Shown here: positions 1-7,731 of the stretch, piece by piece | How positions within the stretch are numbered: position 1 is the stretch's first letter | Layout of the letters: each line of letters opens with the position of its first letter | Assembly (NCBI GenBank): GCA_021808985.1 | Contig: JAKBAQ010000046.1 | Location: 1 to 14,187, forward strand | Length of the DNA stretch: 14,187 bases | DNA from: Pseudomonadota bacterium | Lineage (GTDB): Bacteria; Pseudomonadota; Alphaproteobacteria; Acetobacterales; Acetobacteraceae | Direction of reading: 5' to 3' | The notes under the pieces: model-generated | What the model saw: only the letters and a program-made list of their open reading frames with translations | Databases searched by the model: none | Told to the model about the DNA's origin: nothing | Translations under genes and position numbers: made by a program

Positions 1-354
1 GTTGCCGAGGCGGCGCATGGTGTCTGGCGAGGGGCCTATGAAGACGATGCCCTCGGCGGCGCAGGCGTCGGCGAAGTCCGGGTTTTCGGAGAGAAAGCCG
101 TAGCCGGGGTGGATGGCATCGGCATTGGCCTGCTTGGCGACGCGGATGACCTCCTCGATGGAGAGATAGGCCTCGATGGGGCCCATGCCGCGGCCAATGA
201 GATACGCCTCGTCCGCCTTGAAGCGGTGGAGGGAGAGTTTGTCATGCTCGGGGTAGATGGCGATGGTCTGAATGCCCAGCTCGGCCGCCGCGCGCATGAC
301 GCGGATGGCGATTTCGGAGCGGTTGGCGACCAGAAGGCGTTTGAAATGCTGCAC
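1..354 (-). CDS. pyc: Pyruvate carboxylase, N-terminal part (partial, cut by window edge)
   Basis: The first 118 residues of a biotin carboxylase domain are visible. The reading begins M-QHFKRLLVANRSEIAIRV, contains FKADEAYLIGRG and EAYLSIEEVIRVAK near residues 42-71, and has the ATP-grasp lead-in DAIHPGYGFLSENPDFADAC. The AYLSIEEVIRVAK stretch is typical of pyruvate carboxylase; acetyl- and propionyl-CoA carboxylase alpha chains usually have a shorter, different segment there. The full enzyme (about 1150 residues) makes oxaloacetate from pyruvate, ATP and bicarbonate, an anaplerotic step in the cytosol. The start is GTG at 354-352: an in-frame TGA lies five codons upstream, no other common start lies between, and GGGGA sits 9-10 bases upstream as a ribosome site. 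It reads the same way as the pnt operon but follows a terminator, so it likely has its own promoter. The carboxyltransferase and biotin domains are outside the window, so the pyc call rests on this segment only. Confidence 0.85.
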   Translation of the reverse strand, partial: MQHFKRLLVANRSEIAIRVMRAAAELGIQTIAIYPEHDKLSLHRFKADEAYLIGRGMGPIEAYLSIEEVIRVAKQANADAIHPGYGFLSENPDFADACAAEGIVFIGPSPDTMRRLGN

Positions 355-384
355 AGATATGTTTCCCCGTCATGCCGACATGCT

Positions 385-399
385 ACCGGCTGGGCCGGT
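385..399 (-). other. Inverted repeat in the pyruvate carboxylase leader
   Basis: ACCGGC and GCCGGT form a perfect 6-base inverted repeat around a 3-base centre, about 30 bases upstream of the GTG start of pyc. It could fold in the leader RNA or be a protein binding site. There is no T-run, so it is not an intrinsic terminator. Short GC repeats arise by chance in DNA this rich in GC. Confidence 0.25.
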
Positions 400-457
400 T
401 TGGTGTGGTCGTATCCTAAATGATGACCCTTGGGCAATGCCGCCAGCCGGGCGGACG

Positions 458-479
458 GCAAAAATATGCCTTTTTTTGC
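458..479. other. AT-rich inverted repeat upstream of pyc
   Basis: GCAAAAA (458-464) and TTTTTGC (473-479) are perfect complements around an 8-base centre. The element lies in an AT-rich island between the pnt terminator and the pyc start and is conspicuous against the GC-rich surroundings. It could belong to the pyc promoter or be a regulator site. I could not find a convincing -35/-10 pair here. Confidence 0.3.
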
Positions 480-526
480 AGCACAACCATACGGTGATTT
501 ATTTTTAGGCGGGGTTGTCCTGGCAT

Positions 527-558
527 AAAAAAGGCGGGCCGTGGAGCCCGCCTTTTTT
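527..558. terminator. Bidirectional intrinsic terminator after pntB
   Basis: AAAAAAGGCGGGC (527-539) pairs perfectly with GCCCGCCTTTTTT (546-558) around a 6-base loop. The GC core of 7 pairs is flanked by an A-run on one side and a T-run on the other, so it can end transcripts from either strand. It lies 19 bases past the pntB stop codon and separates the pnt operon from pyc, which reads the same way. Confidence 0.9.
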
Positions 559-577
559 AGCGGCATTCGGTTGGGTC

Positions 578-1984
<1,407 letters not shown>

Positions 1985-1995
1985 CGGGCGGCGCC

Positions 1996-2385
1996 TTATT
2001 TCTTACGGAACATCGAGAGCATGCGGTTGGTCACCACAAAGCCGCCGAAAATATTGACGCTGACCAGGACCACCGCGAGGAAGCCGAAGACATGCGCGAC
2101 GCTGCTGCCGTGCAGCCCGGTGGCCAGCATGGCGCCGACGATGATGACCGAGGAGATGGCGTTGGTGACGGCCATGAGCGGCGAATGCAGGGCCGGGGTG
2201 ACGTTCCACACCACATAATAGCCCACGAAGATGGCCAGCACGAAAATGCTGAACAGATAGACGAAGGGGGCGGCGGGCGGCGCGTTCTGCGCGGCGACGG
2301 CGGCGACCCCGGCGGCGTTTTGCGCGAGCACGGCGGCCTGGTGCGCGAGGTCTGCCGCCTGGGCGGCTAAATCGGCTGGTGTCAT
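1996..2385 (-). CDS. pntAB: NAD(P) transhydrogenase subunit alpha part 2
   Basis: A 129-residue membrane subunit. In enteric bacteria it is fused to the NAD-binding domain, whereas Rhodospirillum rubrum and relatives encode it separately, as here. Residues 41-60, about 77-91 and 96-118 form three hydrophobic spans; the segment FVGYYVVWNVTPALHSPLMA is the typical family signature between the first two, followed by TNAISSVIIVGA. The protein ends in RKK. Residues 1-39 are unusually rich in Ala and Gln and would form an amphipathic helix before the first span. The start follows pntAA by 15 bases, with GGGGAG about 9 bases ahead of the ATG. With PntB it forms the proton channel of the complex. Confidence 0.95.
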   Translation of the reverse strand: MTPADLAAQAADLAHQAAVLAQNAAGVAAVAAQNAPPAAPFVYLFSIFVLAIFVGYYVVWNVTPALHSPLMAVTNAISSVIIVGAMLATGLHGSSVAHVFGFLAVVLVSVNIFGGFVVTNRMLSMFRKK

Positions 2386-2400
2386 GATCTGGCGCTCCCC

Positions 2401-3537
2401 TTAAGCGGCTGCGGAAATGAAGTTGGGATGAATGACCTGACCGCCCTTGGTGAGCAGCACACCCTTGATGATGTCATCAGACTCGGTGAGCTTGGGCGCT
2501 TTGGCGTCCTTGTCCCAGAAGGTGGTGATGAAGGTGAGCAGGTTGCGCGCGTAGAGCTGGCTGGCGGCGACGGCGATGCGCGAGGGCCAGTTGCGGTGGC
2601 CGATGATGGTGACGCCGTTGGCGGTGGTGATGGTCTCACCCGGCACGGTGGCGGCGCAGTTGCCGCCGGAGTCGGCCGCGAGGTCTATGATGATGCTGCC
2701 GGCGCGCATGGAGGCGACCATCTCGGACGTGACGATGACCGGCGCCTTGCGGCCCTGGACCAGGGCTGTGCAGACGATGATGTCGTTCTTCGCGACGGTG
2801 GCGGCCATCAGCTCGGCCTGCTTCCGGCGGAACTCCTCGGACATCTGGCCGGCGTAGGGGCCGGTCTGCTTGGCGGATTCCTCGTCGTCAATGCCGATAT
2901 AGGTGGCGCCGAGGGACTTGATTTCCTCCTTGGCGGCGGGGCGGACATCGGTGCCGGAGACGATGCCGCCGAGGCGGCGCGCGGTGGCGATGGCCTGCAG
3001 CCCGGCCACACCGGCGCCGATGACGAGCACGCGGGCGGGCGGGACGGTGCCGGCGGCGGTCATCATCATCGGGAAGCCGCGCGCGAAGGCGTTGGCGGCC
3101 TCGATGAGGGCGCGGTAGCCGGAGAGGTTGGCCTGGCTTGAAAGCACGTCCATGCTCTGGGCGCGGGTGATGCGGGGCATCATCTCCATCGCCACGCCGT
3201 CAATCTTCGCGGCGGCCAGGGCGGGCACCAGATCAGGGTTGCCGAAGGTGTTCATGGTGCAGACCAGCAGGGTGCCGGGGGCGATGAGGGCGCGGATCTC
3301 AGCCTCGGGCGCCTGCACGGCGAAGAGGATGGCGGCGCCTTGCAGGGCCGATGCGGCATCGGCGGTGATTTCAGCGCCGGCGGCGGCGAATTCATCATCG
3401 GAGATCGCCGCACTCAGCCCGGCGCCCGCCTCAACGGCGACGCTGAGGCCAAGGCCGATCAGTTTCTTGACCGTATCTGGCGTGGCCGCCACGCGGGCTT
3501 CTCCGGCGCGGCGTTCCTTCAAAACTGCTAGACGCAT
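2401..3537 (-). CDS. pntAA: NAD(P) transhydrogenase subunit alpha part 1 (NAD-binding domain I)
   Basis: A 378-residue soluble peripheral subunit of proton-translocating transhydrogenase, normal length for the split form. It begins MRLAVLKERRAGEARVAATP, shared with alanine dehydrogenases. The RQD-loop residues named in the R. rubrum enzyme are all present at R122, Q127, D130 and S133 within RITRAQSMDVLSS. The Rossmann fold shows GAGVAG at 174-179 and an acidic residue after the second strand (SGTD, D197), which selects NAD(H) rather than NADP(H). The mobile loop PYAGQMSEEF is at 227-236. Hydride passes from NADH here to NADP+ bound in PntB. It is first in the operon. AGGGA about 7 bases before the ATG is the likely ribosome site. 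Confidence 0.97.
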   Translation of the reverse strand: MRLAVLKERRAGEARVAATPDTVKKLIGLGLSVAVEAGAGLSAAISDDEFAAAGAEITADAASALQGAAILFAVQAPEAEIRALIAPGTLLVCTMNTFGNPDLVPALAAAKIDGVAMEMMPRITRAQSMDVLSSQANLSGYRALIEAANAFARGFPMMMTAAGTVPPARVLVIGAGVAGLQAIATARRLGGIVSGTDVRPAAKEEIKSLGATYIGIDDEESAKQTGPYAGQMSEEFRRKQAELMAATVAKNDIIVCTALVQGRKAPVIVTSEMVASMRAGSIIIDLAADSGGNCAATVPGETITTANGVTIIGHRNWPSRIAVAASQLYARNLLTFITTFWDKDAKAPKLTESDDIIKGVLLTKGGQVIHPNFISAAA

Positions 3538-3633
3538 GAACCATTCCCTAAAAAACGCTATCGATTGCAGTGCACCATGATGGAGGCCGCGTAATTATTC
3601 AAGAGCGGGCGGCGCCGGCGGGGGCGCGGCGCG

Positions 3634-3663
3634 GGCCACCCTGCTGAAAGTGCGAGGGTGGCC
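3634..3663. other. Strong hairpin between the methyltransferase gene and pntAA
   Basis: GGCCACCCT (3634-3642) and AGGGTGGCC (3655-3663) form a perfect 9-pair stem with a 12-base loop, 12 bases past the stop codon of the leftward methyltransferase gene. Read leftward it is followed by GC-rich DNA and no T-run, so it is at best an imperfect terminator or a 3'-end stabilising hairpin. Read rightward, a run of seven T's begins 7 bases after it, but no rightward gene lies upstream. Confidence 0.5.
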
Positions 3664-3675
3664 GGGACGGTTTTT

Positions 3676-4374
3676 TTAGAGAATGACCACCGCGACATGG
3701 CCTTTTTCAGCCGAAAAGCCGAGATAGCGGTAGCCCAGCCCGGTGGCGGCGATGAATTCCTGGAAGGCCTTATATTCGTGCGCGCGCCAGCCGGGGTAAT
3801 TGAAATATTCATCGAACACGATGACCGTGCCGCTACCGATGCGCGGGCGCAGCTGCTCGAAAATGACGGTGGTGCTGATGTAGATGTCGCAATCGACATG
3901 GATGAGGGCGCATTGGCCGGGATTTTGCGCCAGGAAGGGCGGGAGGGTTTGGTCAAACCAGCCGACATGCAGAATCGCGTTGGCGGGGACTTGCGGCAGC
4001 TTGCCGCGCAGGGTGAAGGCGCCGGCGGCCTCCTTGGTGCCGCTCCAGTCGCCGGGCAGGCCCTCGAAACTGTCAAACCCGTGGACGTTGCCGGGGCGCA
4101 GGCTGGCGAGGTGGCGCAGCGAGGCGCCCTTCTCGACGCCGAATTCCAGCACCAGGCCTTCGGCCGGGGCGCGGGAGAGGGCGAATTTAAGCAGATCCAG
4201 CCGGTCGGGCAGGACCATCGCCTCGCTCATGTTGGCGACGATGTAGTCCACCGCCTCGCGCTTGGCGTGCAGGCGCAGGTCGATCCACAGATCGTTGGCG
4301 TAGAAGGAATGCAGGACCTTGCGGTAGGCGCGGGCGATGAAGCCCGCGCGCAGGCCGCGTTTGAAAATTGCCAT
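3676..4374 (-). CDS. TylF/MycF-like SAM-dependent methyltransferase
   Basis: A 232-residue class I methyltransferase. Motif I, LEFGVEKGAS at 76-85, opens the SAM-binding Rossmann fold. HGFDSFEGLP at 98-107 carries the acidic residue for the ribose. HVDCDIYISTT (159-169) and FDEYFNYPGW (187-196) match the acidic motifs that bind a metal in TylF/MycF macrolide sugar O-methyltransferases, and EYKAFQEF follows as in that family. By family it would methylate a hydroxyl of a sugar or small molecule; the substrate cannot be read from the sequence, and no glycosyltransferase or secondary-metabolite gene is nearby. It lies 39 bases downstream of the ABC1-kinase gene on the same strand, so co-transcription is likely. 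The ribosome site is weak (GGGGG about 6 bases before ATG). It ends with TAA before a strong hairpin. Confidence 0.75.
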   Translation of the reverse strand: MAIFKRGLRAGFIARAYRKVLHSFYANDLWIDLRLHAKREAVDYIVANMSEAMVLPDRLDLLKFALSRAPAEGLVLEFGVEKGASLRHLASLRPGNVHGFDSFEGLPGDWSGTKEAAGAFTLRGKLPQVPANAILHVGWFDQTLPPFLAQNPGQCALIHVDCDIYISTTVIFEQLRPRIGSGTVIVFDEYFNYPGWRAHEYKAFQEFIAATGLGYRYLGFSAEKGHVAVVIL

Positions 4375-4413
4375 CGACGCCCCCGGGGTGAGATTGTTGC
4401 ACGCGCGCTGCTA

Positions 4414-5763
4414 TTACTTGGCCTCCGGCACGCCCGCAATGCGCAGGGCCTCCTGCTGGCGGGCGGTGAGGCGGGCGGGGTCGAAATCGTCGACCGTTTC
4501 ATGGAAGAGGCGGCTCCAGTTCAGCTCGGCGCGCAGGCGCATGAAGACGGAGCCGAGACCGATGGCGGAACGGTCCATGAGGACGAATTCACGCGGGGGG
4601 CGCACGCCGCCGGTGCGTTGCAGGCCGGCATGGACTTTTTGCGCGACCGAGCGGCCGAACTGGGTGTCGCCGTCATCCTGGATCAGGCGGACGCGGTCTT
4701 CGATGAGGGGGCCGTAGAGGAACTGCGCCCAGTCATTGAGGATGGTGATCTGCTCGTCGGTGATGTCGCGAAAGCCCCAGATGTCATAGGCGTGGCGGGC
4801 GCGCTCGGTGTCAGAGTCGCGCACGGCGGCGTAGAGGTCTAGCACGCCGCCGACGAATTTGGCGGGGAAGACGCGGATGGAGCCGTAATCCAGCAGGTTG
4901 AGGCCGCCGGACTCGGAGACCTGGTAGTTGCCGAAATGCGGGTCGCCATGGATGACGCCGTAGCGGTAGAAAGGGATGTACCAGGCGCGGAAAAGGGCGG
5001 TGGCGAGGGCGTTGCGCCGCTCCAGGCTGGGATTGCCCTCCAGCCAGGTTTGCAGGCCGGTGCCGTTCAGCCAGTTCATGGTGAGCAGGCGCGAGGTGGT
5101 GTATTGCGCCACCGGCGCGGGGACGTTGACGCCGGGGACGCCGGCCAGCATGGCGCTGTAGAGGCGCATCTGCGCGGCCTCGCGCTTGTAGTCCAGCTCC
5201 TCGCGCAGGCGCTCGCAGAGTTCGACATAGATGTCGTCCTGGATGATGGCGTTGTCCATGCGCCGGTAGAGCGCCATGGCCATTTTCACCTGGCGCAGGT
5301 CGGCTTCGACGATGTTGGGCATGTCAGGGTATTGCAGCTTGCAGGCGACCTGGGTGCCATCCGGCAGGGTGGCCTTGTGGACCTGGCCGAGGCTGGCGGC
5401 GGCGGCGGCCTCGTGGCCGAAGGTTGTGAATTTTTTCTCCCAGTCCGGCCCCAGCTCGCTCTGCATGCGCCGGCGCACGAAGGACCAGCCCATGGGCGGG
5501 GCGTTGGCCTGAAGCTCGGCCAGCTGAGCGGCGTATTCGGGGGGCAGGGCGTCGGGCACGGTGGAGAGGAACTGGGCGACCTTCATCATCGGCCCCTTGA
5601 GGCCGCCGAGCACGGCTTTCAGATCCTGGGCGTGGCGGGCCTGGTCGGTTTTGATGCCGAGCACACGCTCGCCCGCGATGCGCGCGGCGATGCCGCCGAC
5701 GGCGCCGGAGGTGCGGGCGAAGCGGCTGATGTCACCCAATATGTTGCCTTCACGCTCGGCCAT
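4414..5763 (-). CDS. ABC1/UbiB/COQ8-type atypical protein kinase-like protein
   Basis: A 449-residue member of the ABC1 (AarF/UbiB/COQ8) family. Visible motifs in order: MKVAQFLSTVPDALPPEY from residue 60, the family's KxGQ element but with Ala in place of Gly (KVAQ, 61-64); the Ala-rich nucleotide loop AAASLGQVH at 121-129; the lysine in VACKLQYP (K142); EELDYKREA at 188-196; the catalytic loop HGDPHFGN at 272-279; and LLDYGS at 290-295 in place of DFG. Members support ubiquinone synthesis or lipid metabolism by ATP hydrolysis at the membrane rather than classical protein phosphorylation. The C-terminal half shows no clear membrane spans, unlike E. coli UbiB, so this is more likely the shorter AarF-like paralogue than UbiB itself. 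Its ATG directly follows the TAA of the oligopeptidase gene with no spacer, which suggests translational coupling. Confidence 0.85.
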   Translation of the reverse strand: MAEREGNILGDISRFARTSGAVGGIAARIAGERVLGIKTDQARHAQDLKAVLGGLKGPMMKVAQFLSTVPDALPPEYAAQLAELQANAPPMGWSFVRRRMQSELGPDWEKKFTTFGHEAAAAASLGQVHKATLPDGTQVACKLQYPDMPNIVEADLRQVKMAMALYRRMDNAIIQDDIYVELCERLREELDYKREAAQMRLYSAMLAGVPGVNVPAPVAQYTTSRLLTMNWLNGTGLQTWLEGNPSLERRNALATALFRAWYIPFYRYGVIHGDPHFGNYQVSESGGLNLLDYGSIRVFPAKFVGGVLDLYAAVRDSDTERARHAYDIWGFRDITDEQITILNDWAQFLYGPLIEDRVRLIQDDGDTQFGRSVAQKVHAGLQRTGGVRPPREFVLMDRSAIGLGSVFMRLRAELNWSRLFHETVDDFDPARLTARQQEALRIAGVPEAK

Positions 5764-7572
5764 TTAGGATTCCAGCTCGTCGATGAAGCCGGCGATCACG
5801 TCCAGGCCCTTTTGCCAGAAGGCGGGGTCACCCGCGTCAAGCCCGAAGGGGGCCAGCAGTTCCTTATGGCGCAGGGTGCCGCCGGCCTGGAGCATTGTTG
5901 TGTATTTCTCGGCGAAAGCGGCTTTATCGGCGCTCTCCTGGTAGAGGGCGTAGAGCGCGTTCACCAGGCAATCGCCGAAAGCGTAGGCGTAGACATAAAA
6001 CGGCGAGTGGATGAAGTGCGGGACATAGGCCCAGAAGAGGCGGTATTCCTCGGCGAAGGTGAAGGCCGGGCCGAGGCTCTCGGTCTGTACTTCCAGCCAG
6101 ATTTCGCCGATGCGGGCGGGGAGCAGCTCGCCGGTGCGGCGCTCGGCATGGACCTTGGTTTCAAACTGGTAGAAGGCGATCTGGCGGATGACGGTGTTGA
6201 GCATGTCCTCCACCTTGCCGGCCAGCATGAGGCGGCGGCGCTGGGGGTCGGGCTCGGATTCGAGCAGGGAGCGGAAGGTGAGCATCTCGCCGAAGACGCT
6301 GGCGGTTTCGGCCAAAGTGAGGGGCGTGCCGGACATCAGATAGCCCTGCCCGGCCGCCAGGCGCTGGTGCGCGCCGTGGCCGAGCTCGTGCGCCAGGGTC
6401 ATCACATCATGGGTGCGGCCGTGATAGTTCATCAGCACATAAGGGTGCGCGCTGGGGATTGTGGGGTGGGCGAAGGCGCCGCCGGATTTGCCGGGACGGG
6501 GGGCGGCGTCGATCCAGTTCTGCTCGAAAAACGGCTCGATCTGCGCGGCCAGGGCTGGGTTGAAGCGGGCGTAGGCGGCAAGCACCATCTCCTTTGCCTC
6601 GGGCCAGGGGATGGCGCGGTCATCATCGCCGGGGAGCGGGGCGTTGCGGTCCCAGTATTCGAGCTTTTCCAGGCCGAGCCATTTGGCCTTCATGGCGTAA
6701 TAGCGGTGCGCGAGGCGGGCGTAGGAGGATTTGACGGCGCTGCTCAGGGCTTCGACCACCTCGTCCTCGACCATGTTGGCGCGGTTGCGGTAGGAGGCGG
6801 GGGTTGGGTAGTGGCGCCAGGTGTCGTCGATCTCCTTGTCCTTGGCCAGGGTGTTGGTGATGAGGGCGAAGAGTTTCTCGTTGCGACCCATGGCCTCGCC
6901 CACCGCCTTGCCGGCGGCCTCGCGGGTGGCGCGCTCAGGGTCGGAGAGTTTGTTGAGCGCGGCTGAGAGGGTAAGCTCCTCGCCCTTGACGCTGATGCGC
7001 ATGGCGGCGGTGGTTTCATCGAAGAGGCGGCTCCAGGCGGCGTGGCCGGTGACGTCTTTTTCCATCAGCAGCTTTTCCAGATCGCCGGAGAGCTGGTGCG
7101 GCAGGAAGACGCGCAGATCGCGCAGCCAGGGGGCGTAGCGCGCCAGGGCGGGGTGTTGCAGCTTGGCGGCGAGGTCCGGCTCGGCGAGGAGGTTGAGCTC
7201 CAGGGTGAAGAACAGCAGGGAGGTGTTGATGAGGGTCACGCGCTCGGAGAGGGTTTGGTAGAATTTGCCGTGCGCGGGGTTGTTGGAGTCGGCCGAGAAG
7301 AGCAGCTGGGCGAAGGAGGCGGCGCGGCCGAGGGATTCGGAGATGCGCTCATACTCATGCACGGCGGCGGCCAGCTCCGCGCCGGAGAGGCCGGCGAGGC
7401 GGGTTTTGTAGCGGGACTCGAAGGCGGCGGCGGACTCTTGCGCGGCTTGCAGATCGGCGGCGATGCGCGGATCGTCCAGGCCGGCATAGAGATCGCCTAG
7501 GTTCCAGACCGGCAGCGTGCCGCCGCCCGCGGAGAAACCTTCGGGGTGCCGGGCGATCTGAGGTGGGTGCAT
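5764..7572 (-). CDS. pepF: Oligoendopeptidase F (M3 family zinc peptidase)
   Basis: A 602-residue zinc oligopeptidase, the usual size of the PepF/M3B group. The zinc site is MTLAHELGHGAHQ with HELGH at 395-399; the third ligand is most likely E422 in LAETASVFGEM, at the expected distance. NYHGRTHDVMTLAHELGH and the tail AYAFGDCLVNALY are also typical of the family. It cleaves short peptides in the cytosol; there is no signal peptide. The start is supported by AGGAG 8 bases before the ATG at 7572. It is the first gene of a leftward cluster, and its TAA abuts the ATG of the ABC1-kinase gene. The N-terminal 20 residues (RHPEGFSAGGGTLP) look non-conserved, while the conserved fold begins near PVWNLGDLY at residue 21. 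Confidence 0.93.
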   Translation of the reverse strand: MHPPQIARHPEGFSAGGGTLPVWNLGDLYAGLDDPRIAADLQAAQESAAAFESRYKTRLAGLSGAELAAAVHEYERISESLGRAASFAQLLFSADSNNPAHGKFYQTLSERVTLINTSLLFFTLELNLLAEPDLAAKLQHPALARYAPWLRDLRVFLPHQLSGDLEKLLMEKDVTGHAAWSRLFDETTAAMRISVKGEELTLSAALNKLSDPERATREAAGKAVGEAMGRNEKLFALITNTLAKDKEIDDTWRHYPTPASYRNRANMVEDEVVEALSSAVKSSYARLAHRYYAMKAKWLGLEKLEYWDRNAPLPGDDDRAIPWPEAKEMVLAAYARFNPALAAQIEPFFEQNWIDAAPRPGKSGGAFAHPTIPSAHPYVLMNYHGRTHDVMTLAHELGHGAHQRLAAGQGYLMSGTPLTLAETASVFGEMLTFRSLLESEPDPQRRRLMLAGKVEDMLNTVIRQIAFYQFETKVHAERRTGELLPARIGEIWLEVQTESLGPAFTFAEEYRLFWAYVPHFIHSPFYVYAYAFGDCLVNALYALYQESADKAAFAEKYTTMLQAGGTLRHKELLAPFGLDAGDPAFWQKGLDVIAGFIDELES

Positions 7573-7597
7573 ATATCCGCTCCTGATGTTGCCCGCA

Positions 7598-7625
7598 GAT
7601 GTAGGCGCTAATGGGCCGGCGGCAA
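7598..7625 (-). promoter_or_regulatory. Possible promoter of the pepF cluster
   Basis: Read leftward, TTGCCG and TACATC lie 16 bases apart, giving a transcript start about 18 bases before the pepF ATG. The match is only moderate, and many such pairs occur by chance. It is the best candidate I can see in the 159-base region between the divergent pepF and permease genes. Confidence 0.3.
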
Positions 7626-7721
7626 AGATGGATGAGGGGATGCGCGCGCGGGCGCTCGCGATAATTGCGTGACGGGTGGGGAAAACATGATTACAGCTTG
7701 GCGAAGACCACCATGCCGGCC

Positions 7722-7727
7722 AGGAGG
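7722..7727 (+). promoter_or_regulatory. Ribosome binding site that decides the permease start
   Basis: A full AGGAGG lies 4 bases before the ATG at 7732. The open frame runs back to GTG 7669 and ATG 7687, but neither has a comparable site, and the added residues (including RRPPCRPGG) would be an unlikely extension for this transporter family. Confidence 0.75.
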
Positions 7728-7731
7728 CACC

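Noticed and set aside
3658..4842. Rightward open frame of 394 codons opposite the methyltransferase and ABC1-kinase genes
   Set aside because: Low-complexity antisense shadow without recognisable motifs, spanning two real genes and the gap between them.
4936..6966. Rightward open frame of 676 codons opposite the ABC1-kinase and peptidase genes
   Set aside because: Gly/Ala/Val/His/Asp-rich antisense frame produced by high GC; the opposite strand encodes two proteins with intact family motifs.
7660..7665. GATAAT as a -10 element for the permease gene
   Set aside because: No acceptable -35 sequence lies 16-18 bases upstream, so I did not call a promoter.
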